A stretch of 41,610 nucleotides of DNA, taken from positions 1 to 41,610 of IMG/VR virus record IMGVR_UViG_3300042988_000112, one strand, 5' to 3'. Position 1 is the first letter of the stretch; every line of letters starts with the position of its first letter. The position numbers were made by a program, and so were the translations under genes. Origin of the DNA: a virus. Of this stretch, positions 38,803 through 41,610 are shown in pieces. The notes under the pieces were generated by a model, which saw only the letters and a program-made list of their open reading frames with translations, did not search any database and was not told the origin of the DNA.

Positions 38803-39114
38803 TTATTCTTCGTGAGATGGAGGTAAGCCGTTGCTACGAATATCGCGGACTTTTTCTACATCTTGCATTTGCCTACGTTCTTGCACTGTGTAACTGCCAT
38901 CTTCACCTTTGCGAAGGTGTCGTGGATTGCCACATAGTCCACACTTAGGGTTACCACAATCCATTGCATGGCGTTTGGCTAAACGATGTGGTTGACGATC
39001 AAGTTTTGTGTTGTAGCTGCTTGAAGACTTTGCAATCTTCATCTGACGTGCAATATGCACATCTGTTTTGTGACGGCGTTGACTGTTTAGAAATTTTGCG
39101 GTTTCGTTGCTCAT
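38803..39114 (-). CDS. Basic protein with Cys-rich zinc-type motif
   Basis: 103 residues. The first half is basic with His and Arg (QRRHKTDVHIARQMKIAKSS), followed by DCGNPKCGLCGNPRHLRKGE, whose Cys residues at CxxxxCxxC spacing suggest a zinc site, a motif seen in phage proteins of unknown function. The tail is charged. ATG 39114 follows a GTAAATA box by five bases. RNA or DNA binding is likely from charge and zinc motif; function unknown. Confidence 0.65.
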   Translation of the reverse strand: MSNETAKFLNSQRRHKTDVHIARQMKIAKSSSSYNTKLDRQPHRLAKRHAMDCGNPKCGLCGNPRHLRKGEDGSYTVQERRQMQDVEKVRDIRSNGLPPSHEE

Positions 39115-39119
39115 ACAGA

Positions 39120-39126
39120 TATTTAC
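39120..39126 (-). promoter_or_regulatory. Late promoter next to start codon
   Basis: GTAAATA at 39126-39120 on the minus strand, then TCTGT and ATG 39114, overlapping the stop of the gene above. Confidence 0.45.
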
Positions 39127-39329
39127 TTCTTAGGTTGCTTCTTCTTTTTCTTTTCTTTTATGTGTTGGCAATAAAAGTCATCACATTCTTCTGCAGGATC
39201 TGCGTCACGCTTGTGAAGCGTACAGTACCCGTCGCCTGTGTATCTACCTTGTGCGTCTCCATTAAATTCAAAGAACTTACAGAAGTCGCAACATGTAGCC
39301 CGTGGATCGCAAGTAGGACAGAGTTTCAT
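39123..39329 (-). CDS. Cys-rich small protein with Lys tail
   Basis: 68 residues from ATG 39329, whose ATGA overlaps the stop of the gene above. It has eight or nine Cys residues (MKLCPTCDPRATCCDFCKFF, GYCTLHKRD, EECDDFYCQ), suggesting one or two zinc or iron-sulphur sites, and ends in a Lys-rich run (KEKKKKKQPKK). No family is named. A nucleic-acid contact through the Lys tail is possible. Confidence 0.65.
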   Translation of the reverse strand: MKLCPTCDPRATCCDFCKFFEFNGDAQGRYTGDGYCTLHKRDADPAEECDDFYCQHIKEKKKKKQPKK

Positions 39330-39520
39330 TTCCAAAAAGGGCTTGAGTGTAGGCCCACCCATCGACCAAATGGCGCAACCAGCAGTGGCAGTGCTATTAG
39401 GAAAATAAATCCCATTGTCACATACTCCATGCTAAACCATTTAAAGTAGAGATTTGCAAACCCAATCGCTAGGTCCAATGCCATGCACGAGAGCATGTAC
39501 AGTTCAGATCGGCGAAACAT
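39326..39520 (-). CDS. 64-residue two-span membrane protein
   Basis: Starts MFRRSELYMLSCMALDLAIG. Hydrophobic segments at about 8-25 and 33-50 with aromatic residues, and the short tail GRWVGLHSSPFWK. Its start overlaps the lipoprotein stop by one base (TAATG), its end the Cys-rich gene by ATGA. Part of the envelope cluster; function unknown. Confidence 0.6.
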   Translation of the reverse strand: MFRRSELYMLSCMALDLAIGFANLYFKWFSMEYVTMGFIFLIALPLLVAPFGRWVGLHSSPFWK

Positions 39521-39915
39521 TACTTAATACCCAATGCAGCACGTTCAGCTGGCGTTAACTTTTCAAGAGCTCGTTCTTTTGTTTCTGCTGCGGCTTTCTC
39601 AGCTTGCAGTTTATCAAGCTCTTGTGTGATTACTGTGCTGCTGCGAAACACCGTAGACTTACCCGACTGCTCATTGTAGTTGCGAGTAGCTGTAGTGGTA
39701 TTGCCACACTTGGCAATATAGAAGCTCTTAGTTTGGTATCCGCGATCCACGTACTTGACTTCGCAGCCTTCGTACACACCAACAAAGTTAACAGCAGGGG
39801 TAGACAACAATGCTTTTGCCTCCTCATCTGTTCGCTGGCCGCAGCCGGTAAGCAACGCAGAACCTGCAACAAGTGCAGCACAAATTAACAAACCGTGTGT
39901 ATTAAGTGTTTTCAT
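39520..39915 (-). CDS. Lipoprotein
   Basis: 131 residues. A basic start and hydrophobic core (HGLLICAALVAGSALLTGC) end in the lipobox LTGC with Cys25. The mature part has two Cys (YEGCEVKYVDRGYQTKSF and AKCGNT) and a long charged C-terminal helix (ELDKLQAEKAAAETKERALE). In a Gram-negative host it would be lipid-anchored in the envelope. Phage lipoproteins often act in superinfection exclusion or lysis; which applies is unknown. TATAAT ends six bases before ATG 39915, a leaderless early-type promoter. Confidence 0.75.
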   Translation of the reverse strand: MKTLNTHGLLICAALVAGSALLTGCGQRTDEEAKALLSTPAVNFVGVYEGCEVKYVDRGYQTKSFYIAKCGNTTTATRNYNEQSGKSTVFRSSTVITQELDKLQAEKAAAETKERALEKLTPAERAALGIK

Positions 39916-39921
39916 GTGTTT

Positions 39922-39930
39922 ATTATAGCA
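39922..39930 (-). promoter_or_regulatory. Extended -10 promoter, leaderless type
   Basis: TGCTATAAT at 39930-39922 on the minus strand, AAACAC, then ATG 39915. No -35 seen. Confidence 0.6.
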
Positions 39931-39955
39931 GAAAGACAGGGCTATTTCTAGCCCC
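39931..39955 (-). terminator. Hairpin terminator after the SPFH gene
   Basis: Minus strand GGGCTA-GAAA-TAGCCC (arms 39954-39949, 39944-39939), GNRA-type loop, followed by CTGTCTTTCT. The T run is weak. Confidence 0.6.
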
Positions 39956-39962
39956 GTTTAGT

Positions 39963-40814
39963 TTATTTGCCCAAGTTAAGCATCATGTCCTTGCCACCGT
40001 TTACCACAGTGTTGGGCATTGCACCATTCCACTTTTCAATCCATTGCAACTGAACATAAGCCGCACCACCATTAGCCTGAATAGCTTCTGCTTGAATCTT
40101 AATAGCTTCAGCTTCACCTTTGGCTTGTGCAATACGCGATTTAGCTTCAACTTGAATACGTTCGTAGTCTTGATCAGCTCGCAGTTTGGCCTGCTCTGCA
40201 ATCACTTTGGCTTCGATAGAATCCTGGAACGCTTTACTGAATCCAAAGTTCACCAAGCTCACGTTGTTAACAACAATGTTAAATGGTGCCAACTTTTCGC
40301 TCAGTCGAGCCACAATGTCTGCGTTAACTGTATCACGTTTGGTAATCAATTCTTCACTGGTATAGTGACCAACTGCTGACTTAAACGATTCGTTAATAGC
40401 CGGACCAAGCACCTTTGTGTCTACGTCAAGTCCAAACTCTTTGTAGATGTACGGCACTTTAGAAGGAGTCAAACGATAGTTGACCACAATGTCTGTATGC
40501 ACTTGTTGAGTGTTCTTGGTACCTGCACTTGCGTTATTCAAGTTAGCACGAGCAAGTCGAACGTCAACATACTTGACGTTGCTGATTGGATTAACGAACT
40601 GGGCGCCTTCGTTCAGCACCGTTTGATTAACTTCTCCAAGCGTGATTTGCACACCAACATGGCCTGCTGGCACAATGGTAAAGGATTCAAGTGCTAGCAC
40701 CAGAGTCACTAAGCCCAGGCCAGCGAGTGCGCCTGCTGAAGTTCGATTGAGCATTACATTAGCAGCAATGGTCATTGCAATTGCTGCAATAATTGAAACG
40801 GAAATTAAAAACAT
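39963..40814 (-). CDS. SPFH/prohibitin-family membrane protein
   Basis: 283 residues from ATG 40814, with AAGGAC upstream; the extension to 40871 is rejected because it would cover a 33-residue gene. Two hydrophobic segments lie at about 1-20 and 28-48. The SPFH domain follows (VPAGHVGVQITLGEVNQTVL, YRLTPSKVPYIYKEFGLDVD), then an AEAIKIQ-type coiled coil (EAKVIAEQAKLRADQDYERI and QAKGEAEAIKIQAEAI). This is the layout of prohibitin/HflK-like proteins, which form rings in membranes and regulate proteases such as FtsH. Phage versions may protect phage proteins or stabilise the membrane. Confidence 0.85.
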   Translation of the reverse strand: MFLISVSIIAAIAMTIAANVMLNRTSAGALAGLGLVTLVLALESFTIVPAGHVGVQITLGEVNQTVLNEGAQFVNPISNVKYVDVRLARANLNNASAGTKNTQQVHTDIVVNYRLTPSKVPYIYKEFGLDVDTKVLGPAINESFKSAVGHYTSEELITKRDTVNADIVARLSEKLAPFNIVVNNVSLVNFGFSKAFQDSIEAKVIAEQAKLRADQDYERIQVEAKSRIAQAKGEAEAIKIQAEAIQANGGAAYVQLQWIEKWNGAMPNTVVNGGKDMMLNLGK

Positions 40815-40815
40815 A

Positions 40816-40917
40816 TTAGTCCTTTTTAAAAGTTTTACCAAGATTGTAACCTGCGTAAATGGCCAATCCAATTACGCAAATTACGCCAACTACCAGAAGT
40901 GCTTCAATTACAATCAT
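40816..40917 (-). CDS. 33-residue single-span membrane protein
   Basis: ATG 40917 to TAA 40816-40818: MIVIEALLVVGVICVIGLAI, then YAGYNLGKTFKKD. It starts with an ATGA overlap with the gene above and ends one base ahead of the SPFH start, with the AAGGAC site inside its end. Small size, but the overlaps and composition support a real gene. Function unknown. Confidence 0.65.
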   Translation of the reverse strand: MIVIEALLVVGVICVIGLAIYAGYNLGKTFKKD

Positions 40918-41408
40918 CGCACACCTTCGTCTTTGCGAATCATGTCTGCCACTGCGGCATTGTAGATGCGGTTGTACACACCTTTGAACACACCCTTGAC
41001 CAGTGCTTCAATACCGTTAATGATATCACTGCACAAGTTTTCAATCAGGCTAAAGGGCCAGATAATGATCCATGCTGTGATAGTGTCCAACATCTTGGTT
41101 GGGTGGTACTGCTCAACGCGGTTTGAGTACCCATCAGCAAGAAGTTCATTGACCTTGGCAACAATGAATCGTTTGTAGCGATAGAAGCTCCACACAATAC
41201 CAAAGCACACATAGCCAATGGAACTGATAGCAATGCTTTCCAGCGACACATTAAAGTAGAAGAATGCACTTGCACCTGCTACTAATGCCCAGAACACTGC
41301 AAAGCCACGGGACTCGTTGTGTTCACACCAAATGCCCAAGATGCACAATACTAAGATTGCGGGCCAAGTTGCAAGGAAGGCCAATCCAAATAACATACTT
41401 TCAATCAT
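40914..41408 (-). CDS. Multi-span membrane protein
   Basis: 164 residues with hydrophobic segments at about 3-25, 34-52 and 57-76, and an amphipathic or membrane-bound stretch near 108-124. Start MIESMLFGLAFLATWPAILV. The C-terminal half carries aromatic and basic residues (WSFYRYKRFIVAKVNELLAD). It is in the SPFH operon, with ATGA overlaps at both ends. No known family; probably part of an envelope complex. Confidence 0.65.
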   Translation of the reverse strand: MIESMLFGLAFLATWPAILVLCILGIWCEHNESRGFAVFWALVAGASAFFYFNVSLESIAISSIGYVCFGIVWSFYRYKRFIVAKVNELLADGYSNRVEQYHPTKMLDTITAWIIIWPFSLIENLCSDIINGIEALVKGVFKGVYNRIYNAAVADMIRKDEGVR

Positions 41409-41545
41409 TTCAAACTCTCCACATCAAAACGCTTACGAAGTTTTGTTGCAAAATAACCTTTAAGGATGACTTCATCAAACATAAAGAATATCCCAACCAA
41501 CATAATTAACGAAAACACCGTCATTATCAAATTTGCAACCCACAT
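41405..41545 (-). CDS. 46-residue single-span membrane protein
   Basis: ATG 41545 to TGA 41405-41407: MWVANLIMTVFSLIMLVGIF followed by FMFDEVILKGYFATKLRKRF and DVESLK. One hydrophobic span and a basic tail. Its stop overlaps the next start (ATGA) and it begins two bases after the stop of the Ser-rich gene. Another small envelope-cluster protein; function unknown. Confidence 0.65.
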   Translation of the reverse strand: MWVANLIMTVFSLIMLVGIFFMFDEVILKGYFATKLRKRFDVESLK

Positions 41546-41547
41546 AA

Positions 41548-41610
41548 TTAATCCCAGCTTGACGAACTAGAGCTATCGCTCGAGCTAGAGCCACTGTCCC
41601 AGCTACTAGA
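41548..41610 (-). CDS. 3' end of a gene with Ser-rich tail, cut by window edge
   Basis: The reverse reading from the right edge gives SSSWDSGSSSSDSSSSSSWD and then TAA at 41548-41550. Only the last 20 residues are inside the window, so the protein cannot be identified. Ser-rich tails of this sort end some membrane or surface proteins. It is the next gene upstream in the envelope operon. Confidence 0.6.
   Translation of the reverse strand, partial: SSSWDSGSSSSDSSSSSSWD

Noticed and set aside
40815-40871. Longer start of the SPFH protein at 40871
   Set aside because: It lies inside a 33-residue gene with ATGA overlap, and AAGGAC fits ATG 40814.
1-41610. tRNA genes
   Set aside because: No gap is long enough to hold one except 8683-8811, and that gap shows no cloverleaf or GTTCRA loop.
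1-41610. Insertion sequences, integrase or attachment sites
   Set aside because: No transposase or integrase motifs and no direct repeats flanking a gene block were seen.
1-41610. Photosynthesis or other typical cyanophage metabolic genes
   Set aside because: No psbA, psbD, hli or talC-like protein is among the reading frames; a cyanobacterial host can be neither claimed nor excluded.

Overview
The window is a stretch of a T4-like myovirus genome (uncultured-type, cyanophage/pelagiphage-like gene content). Hallmarks are the T4-type replication proteins (gp41 helicase, gp61 primase, UvsW helicase, a probable gp62 clamp-loader subunit), class Ia ribonucleotide reductase NrdAB with glutaredoxin, a PAAR spike-tip protein, several large tail-fibre proteins, and many TATAAATA-type late promoters. 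The host cannot be named from the sequence. No photosynthesis gene, tRNA gene or integration gene is visible. Almost every gene lies on the minus strand, packed with ATGA or TAATG start/stop overlaps. Only two genes (17555-18304 and 31906-32313) lie on the plus strand, and no gap exceeds 300 bases.

Layout by coordinate (minus-strand transcription runs from high to low numbers). 1-2942: a phage ClpX cut by the window edge, a small conserved protein and a large membrane/coiled-coil protein. 3009-6906: a tail fibre and a run of small conserved proteins. 6930-8682: a lysis-type cluster (SleB hydrolase with an N-terminal membrane segment, a polytopic membrane protein, an HExxH metalloprotein). 8812-11018: virion-type proteins including PAAR. 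11018-14748: glutaredoxin, NrdB and NrdA. 15202-16770: a pectate-lyase-fold tail spike. 16797-19367: a PD-(D/E)XK nuclease, an SGNH-like protein (plus strand) and a glycosyltransferase-like protein. 19403-25793: late, probably structural genes, a pair of small paralogues with their own promoters and terminators, an XhlA-like protein, and a 625-residue protein that appears to join two nucleotidyltransferase folds. 25873-28382: gp41 and gp61. 28422-31903: a 995-residue coiled-coil tail fibre and a baseplate-like protein. 31906-37975: replication and recombination genes including a 192-residue miniature of the DnaE polymerase palm, a zinc-finger protein, a gp62-like protein and UvsW. 37992-41610: a second SGNH-like protein, two Cys-rich zinc-type proteins, then an envelope cluster (lipoprotein, three single-TM or two-TM small proteins, an SPFH/prohibitin protein, a membrane protein, and a Ser-rich protein cut by the edge).

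Three things stand out. First, a 192-residue protein at 32293-32871 keeps all three catalytic aspartates and the finger signatures of bacterial DNA polymerase III alpha while lacking everything else. Second, the phage ClpX keeps the IGF loop that docks ClpP, so it could redirect a host protease. Third, at least thirteen genes have a -10 box or a late TATAAATA-type box only 4-7 nt before the start codon, which predicts leaderless mRNAs; at several of them an inverted repeat (6 to 14 bp arms) brackets the -10 box and reaches into the start codon.
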